NCBI RefSeq assembly: GCF_012044895.1
Contig: NZ_CP050695.1
Span: 1,828,501 to 1,892,500 of the forward strand
Source of the DNA: Aquisalimonas sp. 2447
Lineage (GTDB): Bacteria > Pseudomonadota > Gammaproteobacteria > Nitrococcales > Aquisalimonadaceae
Length of the DNA stretch: 64,000 bases
Direction of reading: 5' to 3'
Shown in pieces: positions 18,721-26,346 of this stretch. Position numbers and translations under genes: made by a program. Position 1 is the stretch's first letter; the number at the start of each line of letters is the position of its first letter. The notes beneath the pieces are model-generated. The model was not told the DNA's origin and did not search any database. It was given only the letters and a program-made list of their open reading frames with translations.

Positions 18721-20736
18721 GTGTTACAGTCCGCGCTTCCACAGGCAACCAGTTCGACCAGCTACTTGGCACACCGACGCGTCTGTCTATCCCCAATACG
18801 GATTGTTGGCATCTATCTGGTCGTCAGCGTCCTGTGGATTGCCCTTTCTGACCGCCTGCTTCTCATGACGCTCCCCCAGACTCTGGGGCCGGAGGCCATT
18901 ACCTTCGCGCAGACCATCAAGGGGTGGAGCTTCATTGTCGTCACGGCGGTCATGCTGTGGCTCCTGATCCAGCGCCTCAGTGATCGCCAGGCTCTGATCA
19001 TCGGTGATCTTGAACTCCACAAGCGCATCCTCGAGAACGCTCACAATGGGGTGCTTGTAACCAATGGCAACGGAGAGATCATTTACGTCAATGAAGCCCT
19101 AGAGAGGATTACCGGATACAGACAGGAAGAACTGCTCGGCCGGAACCCCTCGGTGCTGAGCTCGGGATTCCATGACCGGGAGTTTTACCGCCAGATGTGG
19201 GAGACACTGGAGCGTGATCATGCCTGGCAGGGCGAGATCGTCAACCGACGCAAGGACGGCAACCGATTCACCGAATGGATCACGATTACCAAGATCGTCG
19301 ATGGAACCTCCGGAGATGCCCGCTATGTCTCCGTGATCAGCGACATCAGCAAGGCCAAGGCGGATCAGGATCGTCTGCAATACCTGGCGTTCCATGATCC
19401 GCTTACGAGCTTGCCCAACCGCGCCCTGATGCAGGAGCACCTGAAGACGGCACTCCACCAGGCAGCCTTGGAGCGAAACCAGATTGCTGTCCTGTTTCTG
19501 GACCTGGACGACTTCAAGATCATCAATGAAACGCTGGGGCATCAGACGGGAGACCTGATACTCAAGCAGGTTGCCCGCCGCCTGAGCGGCGTTGTTGATG
19601 ATGCCGCTCTCGGACGCTTCAGCGGCGACCAGTTCATTCTGATCACACCAGCGGTCGAGTCGCCGGATCAGGTGGCAGGACTCGCTGAGCGGCTATTGGA
19701 GAGCCTGAGCGAACCACTGCGCCCGCAAGGACACCATCCCATCAGTGTGCGTTGCACCGTGGGCATCACCGTGAGCGACGGCATGCGCGACGTGTCCGAA
19801 GAGGGCCTCGCGTCGCTGCTCAGCGAGGCGGATGCCGCGCTCAATGAGGCCAAAACGAATGGCAAGAATGGGTTCGCCTTTTATAGCAGTGACATGATGG
19901 AGCGTTCCCAGAGACGACTGGAGCTGGAACAGGCCCTGAGTCATGCAATCCAGAACGATGAGTTGCGACTCCACTTTCAGCCCGTTTTCGACGTAGGCTC
20001 CGAGCAACTGGTGGGGGCCGAGGCGTTGTTGCGCTGGGCGCACCCTCACAGAGGGCTGATCTCCCCCGGTGAGTTCATTCCGGTAGCGGAGGAAACCGGG
20101 TTGATTCTGCCTCTCGGCGAGTGGGTCATGCAGGCGCTCATCGGGCAGATCCAACGGTGGCTTGACGCTGGTCTCGACCCTGGCGTGGTCGCATTCAACG
20201 TTGCCTCACGGCAGGTCGCCCAGGGCGAGTTCTCGGCGGCGCTGACGCGGGCTCTCGCAAGCCACGAGCGCGTATCGCACCACCTTGAGGTGGAACTGAC
20301 CGAGAGCGGACTGATGTCACTCGGTGACGGCACCATCGACAAGCTGCACGCTGTCCAATCCAGCGGGGTGAGGCTCGCTGTCGATGATTTCGGAACCGGC
20401 TATTCGTCGTTGGCGTATCTTCGTCGGTTCCCGCTGAACAAACTGAAGATCGACCGCAGTTTCATCGCGGAGCTACATGACGACAACGAGAACGAAGCCA
20501 TCATTCGCGCCATTCTCGCCATGGCGCACACGCTCAACCTCAAGGTTCAGGCCGAAGGGGTGGAAACCCGAGAGCAGCTTTTGCTGCTCCGCGAACTTGG
20601 CTGCGATACCTGGCAGGGGTTTCTGGGGGCAGCGCCTCTGCCGGCAGAGGGTTTCGAAGCCGGTTACTTGCGGACAAGCGCGGCGACCGGGCCATGGCCC
20701 CACGCTGTGCGGGGCGTGACGCAACACCGGACGTGA
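18721..20736 (+). CDS. Membrane PAS-GGDEF-EAL protein with degenerate GGDEF
   Basis: About 671 residues. Two membrane segments at about 25-48 and 65-90 enclose a short periplasmic loop, followed by PAS (about 100-220), GGDEF (about 225-390) and EAL (about 405-650). The cyclase loop reads FSGDQF instead of GGDEF and lacks the RxxD site, so cyclase activity is unlikely. The EAL signatures are intact (AEALLRW, DDFGTGYSSLAY, EGVET), so it is probably a phosphodiesterase. The start is uncertain: TTG 18718 and GTG 18721 are the only candidates before the first membrane helix. Confidence 0.85.
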   Translation: MLQSALPQATSSTSYLAHRRVCLSPIRIVGIYLVVSVLWIALSDRLLLMTLPQTLGPEAITFAQTIKGWSFIVVTAVMLWLLIQRLSDRQALIIGDLELHKRILENAHNGVLVTNGNGEIIYVNEALERITGYRQEELLGRNPSVLSSGFHDREFYRQMWETLERDHAWQGEIVNRRKDGNRFTEWITITKIVDGTSGDARYVSVISDISKAKADQDRLQYLAFHDPLTSLPNRALMQEHLKTALHQAALERNQIAVLFLDLDDFKIINETLGHQTGDLILKQVARRLSGVVDDAALGRFSGDQFILITPAVESPDQVAGLAERLLESLSEPLRPQGHHPISVRCTVGITVSDGMRDVSEEGLASLLSEADAALNEAKTNGKNGFAFYSSDMMERSQRRLELEQALSHAIQNDELRLHFQPVFDVGSEQLVGAEALLRWAHPHRGLISPGEFIPVAEETGLILPLGEWVMQALIGQIQRWLDAGLDPGVVAFNVASRQVAQGEFSAALTRALASHERVSHHLEVELTESGLMSLGDGTIDKLHAVQSSGVRLAVDDFGTGYSSLAYLRRFPLNKLKIDRSFIAELHDDNENEAIIRAILAMAHTLNLKVQAEGVETREQLLLLRELGCDTWQGFLGAAPLPAEGFEAGYLRTSAATGPWPHAVRGVTQHRT

Positions 20737-21114
20737 TCGCAATGATTCGAGGTTGTCAGTCACCCGCCGGGCCAATCGATCCGGCAGTGATGTCCTACCT
20801 GGAAACGCTTCAGTGCGAATCTGCGGCCGACTACCCGATTGTTGGGTTCCACTCGTGGTTGTGAGCGTGCCCAATGGCGATGCCGGCATCTATGAGCAGG
20901 GCCAGGATGCCGCCCGGTTGCCGACCTTCACGCCGAGTCCGCTAGCGTCAACTCTAGCCAGGCTACGCCACCCAAGCGCAGGTCGTGGATACAAGCCCGG
21001 TTTCTACTCCCTTCCGATGTCCGGTGGGTTAAGTGTTTGCACTACCCTTGGTGGCGCGCAAGTCAATAAAGCAGACCGTCGCAGCAATTCGGCGACTGGC
21101 GGCTCTGGGTCGGA
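20737..21114. other. Intergenic region, probable gene debris
   Basis: No supported gene. A plus-strand frame covers most of it, but it has no ribosome binding site and no family likeness. The region marks the change from the c-di-GMP cluster to the accessory island and adjoins the broken iscB 3' end. Confidence 0.35.
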
Positions 21115-21415
21115 GTAAGACAATTCCTCCCCCGCCGTGCCCGGCGGAATGCCTGGCGGTCATTCAGCCGCTTGCGGATCTGCGCCGAGCGGTGCTCGTG
21201 TCGAGCTCACCGGCCCAGACAACCCGGCTCGACCGGTCGCCCTCCGCCGCCAGGGCGATACCGGTGATCCGGGCACCCGGGTCAATCTTCAGACGCACCG
21301 GCTGCGTTGCCCCCGACGCCCGATCCAGAAGCCGGATCGTGAAAGGGGTGCGGCGCAGCGCCCGGGCCCGGCCATGGCGGAGCAGACGCCGGGCGCGTGC
21401 CGGGTGGCAGGGCAT
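21115..21415 (-). pseudogene. iscB: iscB remnant: RuvC-I part and bridge helix, frameshifted
   Basis: From ATG 21415, with AGGAGGTGA just upstream, the minus strand reads MPCHPARARRLLRHGRARAL and continues to LKIDPGARITGIALAAEG. This is the N-terminal domain and RuvC-I motif (catalytic Asp in KIDPG) of IscB, the RNA-guided nuclease ancestral to Cas9. After GELD a frameshift near 21196-21206 moves the match to the next frame, where HRSAQIRKRLNDRQAFRRAR is the arginine-rich bridge helix. Family likeness stops near 21120. The HNH domain and the rest are gone, so no nuclease can be made. Confidence 0.82.
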
Positions 21416-21419
21416 CAGC

Positions 21420-21660
21420 CGCTCACCTCCTAGAGGTATGCGCTTCCAAGAAAATGTTTACCCCTTAGTCGACCCATGGGTACACGGTAGGTACACAGAT
21501 GTTGCGAAACCCGAGCAAGACGAGGGGGCTGAGTTGGAAAATCGAGATTAGTCGACCCATGGGTACACCAGAGGTACACAGAGAGCGATCTTCAGGAGTG
21601 ATGCCGCGTTTATGGGTCGCTGCTGTCACGGTTCGACTGGTCACTTGCAATAAATAGCGA
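21420..21660 (-). other. Conserved non-coding block upstream of the iscB remnant (possible omega-RNA region)
   Basis: This lies directly upstream of the iscB start, where IscB loci carry their guide omega RNA. It contains the repeat TTAGTCGACCCATGGGTACA at 21465 and again at 21548, each followed by a GGTACACAGA motif, implying an internal tandem duplication of about 83 bp. A single related copy stands at 32704-32790, 11 kb away, without any iscB. Conservation between the copies supports a functional or mobile non-coding sequence. Assignment as omega RNA rests on position only. Confidence 0.35.
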
Positions 21661-21677
21661 TTCAAAGCCGGTCGTTT

Positions 21678-21726
21678 TGCATGTTTGCCGGGGGCGGCGA
21701 TGGGATAATGCTGTCCTTGCAAAAAA
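21678..21726 (+). promoter_or_regulatory. Conserved leader before hairpin array A
   Basis: The leader TTGCATG...GCCGGGGGCGGCGATGGGATAATGCTG (shortened here) precedes the first hairpin. Near-identical sequence precedes copy C (32873-32922), and a diverged form precedes copy B (28556-28598). The element GGATAATG resembles a -10 box, but no -35 at normal spacing is clear. Conservation of 40 or more bases outside any gene suggests a promoter or a protein-binding site for the array. Confidence 0.4.
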
Positions 21727-21729
21727 TAA

Positions 21730-22250
21730 GCAAATTCCCCTTCTCTAGGGAGGGGGAATTTGCAAAGAATACAGGAGGCAGATAAAAGCCTTCAAAATCA
21801 ATTACGTAGAGATGTTGCTTTGGGGTCTTGCAAACCGTACAAAAATTCCCCTTCCCTAGAGAAGGGGAATTTTTCAAGACTACAGGAGACAGATAAACGC
21901 CAGTAAAATCAGGGACTTATAGATTCTGCTCTGGGCTCGCGCAAAACGTACAAAAATTCCCCTTCTCTAGGGAAGGGGAATTTTCAAGAGTAAACAGTTG
22001 GCCAGAATAAATCGCAAAAACAATTACTTATAGCCTGACTAGCTAGGTCATTGGAAAAATCATGGAAAATTCCCCTTCTCTAGGGAAGGGGAATTTTGAG
22101 AGGAAAAAGAATGCACGAAAAAAATTTCGTAAAAACCGGTAGTTACGCCTCTGCGCAAAATGGTCAAAGGGTTTTGCTAAAACATTCCCCTCCTCTGCGC
22201 GCGCGCAGGGAAGGGGAATTTAAGAAATTCCCCCCAAGGCAGTAGGAGGG
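21730..22250 (+). repeat. Hairpin array A (five long hairpins plus terminal hairpin)
   Basis: Hairpins lie at 21730-21763, 21841-21874, 21953-21984, 22066-22097 and 22184-22219; centre spacings are 111, 111, 113 and 120. The core arms are TTCCCC...GGGGAA around TTCTCTAGGGAA. The fifth hairpin is topped by an alternating GC stem. About 47-50 nt after each of the first four centres stands an A-rich box followed by TTAC/TTA (AAAAACAATTACTTATAG is the clearest, at 22016). A last small hairpin, 22229-22250, has stem CCCCCC/GGAGGG and loop AAGGCAGTA. The region is AT-rich between stems and open to no gene. Two related arrays occur at 28.6 and 32.9 kb. It may be an oriT-like DNA element or a structured RNA; its function is unknown. 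Confidence 0.9.
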
Positions 22251-22256
22251 ACAGGT

Positions 22257-22733
22257 ATGGAGTACAGTCAAATAGAGGAAAGTCTCGATCAGAAGGAGCG
22301 TGAGATTGCGGAGACCGCGAATCACTACGCAAGCGAGTTCTGGAATAGCCACTACAGCGGTAACGCTGAGCGTCCAAAGCATGAAAGAAGCCATCTCGGC
22401 GTAAGGGTCAGGCACCGGCCGAACACAGGAAACCTCGAGATTTTCTGGGTTCGCTTTTCATGGGTTCAATCAAAGGATGGCAAGAATCACCTCCGCTCCG
22501 AGCATCTCCGGAAGGGTGTGTCCAGCCATGGGGACTCGGAGACGAAGCTTCTTCGGTATGCCCAGGAGTGGGAGCGCGAACTGGTTCTTGAGGTCGAGCG
22601 GAACTTTACGCGCCTGCGCGAAGAGTTCGCGTCGGTCCGTAAAGCGAGGGTCCCTCTCCGCAAGGCGCGCAAGCTGTCAGCGGAAGGGGGTATTGGTAGC
22701 ACCAACAAAGAGAGTGAGAACACTGATGAGTGA
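22257..22733 (+). CDS. MobI-like conjugative transfer protein
   Basis: A 158-residue polar, helical protein. The start ATG at 22257 has AGGAGG at 22243-22248, inside the terminal hairpin of array A. The pattern (EFWNSH near the N terminus, LGVRVRHRP, LEIFWVRFSW, YAQEWERELVLEVERNFTRL near the C-terminal half) resembles MobI of SXT/R391 and IncA/C elements, the auxiliary factor whose gene lies beside oriT. I rate this similarity as suggestive, not proven. The start region recurs after arrays B and C in broken form. It overlaps the next gene by 8 bases. Confidence 0.5.
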   Translation: MEYSQIEESLDQKEREIAETANHYASEFWNSHYSGNAERPKHERSHLGVRVRHRPNTGNLEIFWVRFSWVQSKDGKNHLRSEHLRKGVSSHGDSETKLLRYAQEWERELVLEVERNFTRLREEFASVRKARVPLRKARKLSAEGGIGSTNKESENTDE

Positions 22734-23241
22734 AGAGACGATTTTCAACAAAACCACACGGCCGGCGAAGCGCTCCTTCTGGCGTGCGTGGCTCCTGGTC
22801 CTTATCGGCGCAGTCATGGCACTGGCGCCTCAGTTGGTCGGCGCTTTAACGATCGCCGGTCTGAACGCGCTGATCGAGGTTGCTCCGGATGGGAGGATTG
22901 CCGGGGTGATCGCGGGAGGGAGTGACATCATCCGTTACGTCGGTCTTGGCGTTGCGGGCTATGGCCTCGTGATCGTGATCGGGTACCAGTGGCTCGCCAA
23001 CCGGTACGTTGTCACGCCAACGGATGTCAGCGAGGTCTACGGCCTGATCGCCAAGAAGAAAAACACCACCAAGCTGGCACACATCCGGCGCGTCGGCGTT
23101 CATCAAACCATAATCGGGCGCATTCTCGGGTATGGCGACGTGCTGTACTACTCCGCTGGGACGGGTATACGGTTAATCGGAATGGGTGGTCACGATGGGC
23201 CGGAATACGCAAGCGTCCGAGGGTCGGCTCTTGGGCTCTGA
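22726..23241 (+). CDS. Membrane protein with bacterial PH domain (YdbS-like)
   Basis: A 171-residue protein. Two hydrophobic segments at about 18-45 and 58-90 are followed by a bPH2-type domain (NRYVVTPTDVSEVYGLIAKK, HIRRVGVHQTIIGRILGYGD). The ATG at 22726 overlaps the end of the mobI-like gene (ATGAGTGA), so the two are translationally coupled. Such PH proteins are inner-membrane components of unknown role. Together with array A the two genes form the only intact module in the window. Confidence 0.72.
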   Translation: MSEETIFNKTTRPAKRSFWRAWLLVLIGAVMALAPQLVGALTIAGLNALIEVAPDGRIAGVIAGGSDIIRYVGLGVAGYGLVIVIGYQWLANRYVVTPTDVSEVYGLIAKKKNTTKLAHIRRVGVHQTIIGRILGYGDVLYYSAGTGIRLIGMGGHDGPEYASVRGSALGL

Positions 23242-23262
23242 CCGCTTGAATCCAACAGTCCT

Positions 23263-23661
23263 TTAGCCGCCAAAAACCACCACGTGCATGATCCGCCCCG
23301 GCAGGAAGGTGAACGCGCCCGCCCCCACCAGTGCGAACACAAAGAGGGAAATCATGATGCTGCGATGAGTGGCGACATCCCGGCGGCGCGCCGCTCGGAC
23401 CGCGAGAACCAGCATGACCAGGGTGAATATTGACAGCAGGTGGATGGGGCTCCAGATCCCGAACACCCGTCCCATGTGAATGAAGAACGACGACCCGGCG
23501 GTGACTGCCATCAGCCCGACCCAACTCCACCCCACCACACGGTGTACGGTCGACCCTCGTGGGAGGAGGAACTGTCCGATGCCGATGCCAAAGGCCAGGA
23601 CGGCAGCCAGGGTATGAACCTGGACCGCCAGCGTACTTTGCAGCAAGGGTTCTAGAGTCAT
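23263..23661 (-). CDS. DUF2306-like membrane protein
   Basis: A 132-residue protein with four hydrophobic helices and the pattern of DUF2306 (VQVHTLAAVLAFGIGIGQFL, RRRDVATHRSIMISLFVFAL, GRIMHVVVFG). The ATG at 23661 is chosen because GAGGA lies 8 bases upstream; upstream in-frame codons add a hydrophilic stretch. It is divergent from the padR gene with an 81-bp region full of palindromes, so it is the likely target of that regulator. Confidence 0.72.
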   Translation of the reverse strand: MTLEPLLQSTLAVQVHTLAAVLAFGIGIGQFLLPRGSTVHRVVGWSWVGLMAVTAGSSFFIHMGRVFGIWSPIHLLSIFTLVMLVLAVRAARRRDVATHRSIMISLFVFALVGAGAFTFLPGRIMHVVVFGG

Positions 23662-23676
23662 GACGCTGTCCTCATG

Positions 23677-23732
23677 TGCAACTTGTTGCATAATGATGCC
23701 TCGGCATCACGTTGTATGCAACAAGTTGCATA
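23677..23732. promoter_or_regulatory. Palindromic operator region between DUF2306 and padR genes
   Basis: Three palindromes lie in 56 bases: TGCAAC-TT-GTTGCA (23677-23690), GATGCC-TC-GGCATC (23695-23708) and TATGCAAC-AA-GTTGCATA (23715-23732). The outer two share the TGCAAC/GTTGCA arms and flank the middle one. The right one ends 10 bases before the padR ATG. They are likely PadR dimer sites giving autoregulation and control of the divergent gene. Confidence 0.6.
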
Positions 23733-23742
23733 AGGAGTTGTC

Positions 23743-24279
23743 ATGGCCTTGCGATATGCCCTTCTGGCGGCACTGCACGAGCGCCCCGCGACGGGGTATG
23801 ACCTGAACCAGCGATTCGGACGCCGCCAGGGATTCGTCTGGAATGCGAGCCACCAGCAGATCTATCGGGAGTTGGGGCGGCTACACGACGAAGGCCTGTT
23901 GAGCATGGAGGCGGAACCCCAGGCGGAGCGCCCCGATCGCAAGCGGTATACCATCACCCCGGCGGGGGAGGTGGCACTGCGTGAATGGTTGGCGACACCC
24001 CAACCACGGCCGGCGACACGGGACCCGCTGCTGGTGAAATTTTTTGCCGGCGACTTGGTGGAGGACCGTGTCCTTTTCGACGAACTTGTCTCACTGCGCC
24101 ACGCCTGGGAGGAGCGACTCGCCGCCTACAGGGAGATTGAAGCGACATGGTTCAGTGAACCAGAGACTCTATCCCGCCACTATCGCCTCCAGTACCTGGC
24201 CCTGCGCCGGGGCATCAGCGCAGGTCAGGCGTGGCTGGGGTGGCTAGACGAGGCGGAAACGCTCTTGCGGACTCCTTAA
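23743..24279 (+). CDS. PadR-family transcriptional regulator
   Basis: A 178-residue protein. The N-terminal winged helix (MALRYALLAALHERPATGYD, then NASHQQIYRELGRLHDEGLL and the wing RPDRKRYTITPAG) is typical of PadR. The C-terminal helical domain (about 95-175) matches the Vir_act_alpha_C dimerisation region. AAGGAG precedes the ATG at 23743. It is expected to repress itself and the divergent DUF2306 gene through the palindromes between them. The inducer is unknown. Confidence 0.87.
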   Translation: MALRYALLAALHERPATGYDLNQRFGRRQGFVWNASHQQIYRELGRLHDEGLLSMEAEPQAERPDRKRYTITPAGEVALREWLATPQPRPATRDPLLVKFFAGDLVEDRVLFDELVSLRHAWEERLAAYREIEATWFSEPETLSRHYRLQYLALRRGISAGQAWLGWLDEAETLLRTP

Positions 24280-24537
24280 GCGAGAGCCCGCCCCGTGGTG
24301 TGCACGGTTTGGCAGAGAGCTCGTTCCCTTCCAACTGGGCGAAGGCGGTACAGGCATGCGCCAGCCAAGTGCAGCTGGCTGGCTCTGGCGCGGGCCGATA
24401 TCCTGGCAGCCAACCCGCACAACAAGCAGTCCTGGTTGTGAGAGCGAAACCCACAAGCGAGGTCGTCCCGGTCGCTCGCACGCGGCTCAACGGACTGCGC
24501 TAGACTGGAGATCCTGAATCATCGGTGACGAAGCGAC

Positions 24538-25206
24538 ATGTGCGGGCGATTCGTAAGCAAGACCGATGCGGCCATCGAGCGGGCGTTCAACGTGATTCCC
24601 CGCGAGTGGACCCATGACTGGGTCAAGTACAACGTTGCGCCCACACAGAACGTGCCCGTGATCCGGCTGGCTAATGGGCAGCGTGAAGGGGTGATGCTGC
24701 GCTGGGGACTTGTCCCGGCGTGGGCCAAAGGGCAGCCGACGAAGTACAGCACGATCAACGCCCGCGCCGAGACAGTAGAGACAGCTGCCACATACCGGAG
24801 CCCTTGGAAGCGCGCTCAGCGCTGCATCATCCCGGCAATCGGATACTACGAGTGGCAAGAGGTCGCTGGGGGGAAACAGCCGTACTTAATTCGGCTCGCC
24901 GGCGGAGAGCCATTCGGATTCTGCGGACTGTGGGAAACATCGGTTGGGCCTGATGGAGGGACGGTTGAGTCGTGCACGATCATTACCGTTTCCGCCAATC
25001 CCATGGTCGCGCAGATCCACGCCAAGGCGCGGATGCCGGCGATGGTTACGCCTGAGTATTGCGGTGTCTGGCTTGAAGGCTCTAGCAGTGATGCCCGAGA
25101 GGTGCTGGGGCCGTTCCCCGTCGAGCTGATGGACGCCTACCCGGTGAGCACACGCGTGAACTCCCCCCGGAACGACAGCCCAGAGCTTCTAGAGCGCGTA
25201 GCGTAG
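24538..25206 (+). CDS. SOS response-associated peptidase (SRAP/YedK/HMCES family)
   Basis: A 222-residue protein starting MCGRF, so Cys2 becomes the N-terminal catalytic residue that crosslinks to abasic sites in single-stranded DNA. Other conserved residues are visible: NARAE (Asn74), YYEW (Glu105) and the histidine in QIHAKARMP (His161). No LexA box is evident upstream. A C-terminal fragment of a second SRAP gene lies at 33930-34103 beyond array C, suggesting that this part of the island was duplicated. SRAP genes are frequent in mobile elements. Confidence 0.92.
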   Translation: MCGRFVSKTDAAIERAFNVIPREWTHDWVKYNVAPTQNVPVIRLANGQREGVMLRWGLVPAWAKGQPTKYSTINARAETVETAATYRSPWKRAQRCIIPAIGYYEWQEVAGGKQPYLIRLAGGEPFGFCGLWETSVGPDGGTVESCTIITVSANPMVAQIHAKARMPAMVTPEYCGVWLEGSSSDAREVLGPFPVELMDAYPVSTRVNSPRNDSPELLERVA

Positions 25207-25552
25207 GTATCTCTTTGGCTCGAACCGACGCTGCTTGGTCATCACCCAATCAACTACAAGCGTCCGCTCTCAAGTGACGGGCAAGAAGCGCCATGTCGTC
25301 GCGCCGTTGTATGCTCCGAGAGCAGCACGAACGATCTCACCTCGGGTATCATCGACTCGTAGGGCGGGACTTCGAACGGCGATCACTTGCCCTCTCTGGC
25401 CTAGCCCCGACGCCGTGCTTGGCGGTAGGTTCAACGGTTCGAACGTTTAATGACGCTCGCGCATGGCATGGTCATGCCTTCCGGTGACCTCGAGAACCAG
25501 CCAGCCGGGGGCGGGCGTCTTCCTCGCAACCCCTACCAGGCAGGACTCCACG
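25207..25552. other. Intergenic region with possible gene debris
   Basis: No intact gene. On the minus strand about 25268-25400 a protein-like stretch can be read (GQVIAVRSPALRVDDTRGEI and on to WRFLPVT) without start codon or ribosome binding site; it may be a remnant. The promoter of the outer-membrane protein gene should lie near the right end. Confidence 0.3.
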
Positions 25553-26320
25553 ATGCACAGGATCTATCAGCACGGTCTCCTGTTCTTGATGGTGTTGGCT
25601 TTGCCGGCTCCTGCGCAGGTGCAGGCGTCGGGTTCTGATTCATCTGGCTGGACCGCCGAGCTGGAGACCGGTGGCCTGTGGTTCAGCCGCAACCGCGCAC
25701 GCATTCCATCCGACACTGGGACCACCGTTGACCTGCGTGATCTGACAGGGAGCGGCGGTGACCCTTACGTTCGCCTCTACGTGGGCTATGACTTCAACGA
25801 GCGGCACAGTGTTCGCCTCAACCTGGCGCCCGTAAGGAAGACCGGGCGAGGAACCCTGAACAGGGAAGTGGAGTTCGACGGCGAAACGTTCGAGGCGGAC
25901 ACCCCGACGCGTGCCAGCTACAAGTTCAATACATATCGACTGACCTATCGCTGGATGTTCCATCGGGATGACGACTGGGATCTCGGCCTGGGCGCCGCAC
26001 TGCTGGTCAGGGACGCCCATATCGAATTGCGCCAGGACAACGTTCGCGCAAGGAACGAAGACCTGGGGTTCGTGCCGTTGCTCCACCTGTATGGCGCCTA
26101 TCACTTGACCGATCGTACGTCGCTGGTGCTCGATTTTGAGGGCGCGGCCGCGCCGCAGGGGCGCGCCCTGGACCTTGCCGTTCAGGTGCGCCACACGCTG
26201 CCCACGGGCTGGCATGTCTTCGGCGGTTATCGCACGCTGGAGGGCGGTGCGGATAACAGCAGCGTGTATACCTATGCATGGCTCCATCACGCCACCGTTG
26301 GCATCGGTTACCGCTTCTGA
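25553..26320 (+). CDS. Outer-membrane beta-barrel protein
   Basis: A 255-residue protein with a signal peptide (MHRIYQHGLLFLMVLALPAP, cleavage near QVQA-SG). Alternating hydrophobic strands and turns follow, and the C terminus GIGYRF ends in Phe, as needed for BAM recognition. The overall pattern (YVRLYVGYDFNERHSVRLNL, LRQDNVRARNEDLGFVPLLH) suggests a small barrel of 8-10 strands of unknown specificity. ATG 25553 with AGGA upstream gives the signal peptide directly; earlier in-frame codons would not. Confidence 0.75.
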   Translation: MHRIYQHGLLFLMVLALPAPAQVQASGSDSSGWTAELETGGLWFSRNRARIPSDTGTTVDLRDLTGSGGDPYVRLYVGYDFNERHSVRLNLAPVRKTGRGTLNREVEFDGETFEADTPTRASYKFNTYRLTYRWMFHRDDDWDLGLGAALLVRDAHIELRQDNVRARNEDLGFVPLLHLYGAYHLTDRTSLVLDFEGAAAPQGRALDLAVQVRHTLPTGWHVFGGYRTLEGGADNSSVYTYAWLHHATVGIGYRF

Positions 26321-26346
26321 CATCACTGTCTCAATGGAGCAGCGAT

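Noticed and set aside
21033-21551. Plus-strand frame of 172 codons across the iscB remnant
   Set aside because: The IscB-like sequence is on the minus strand and the plus frame has no family likeness or ribosome binding site.
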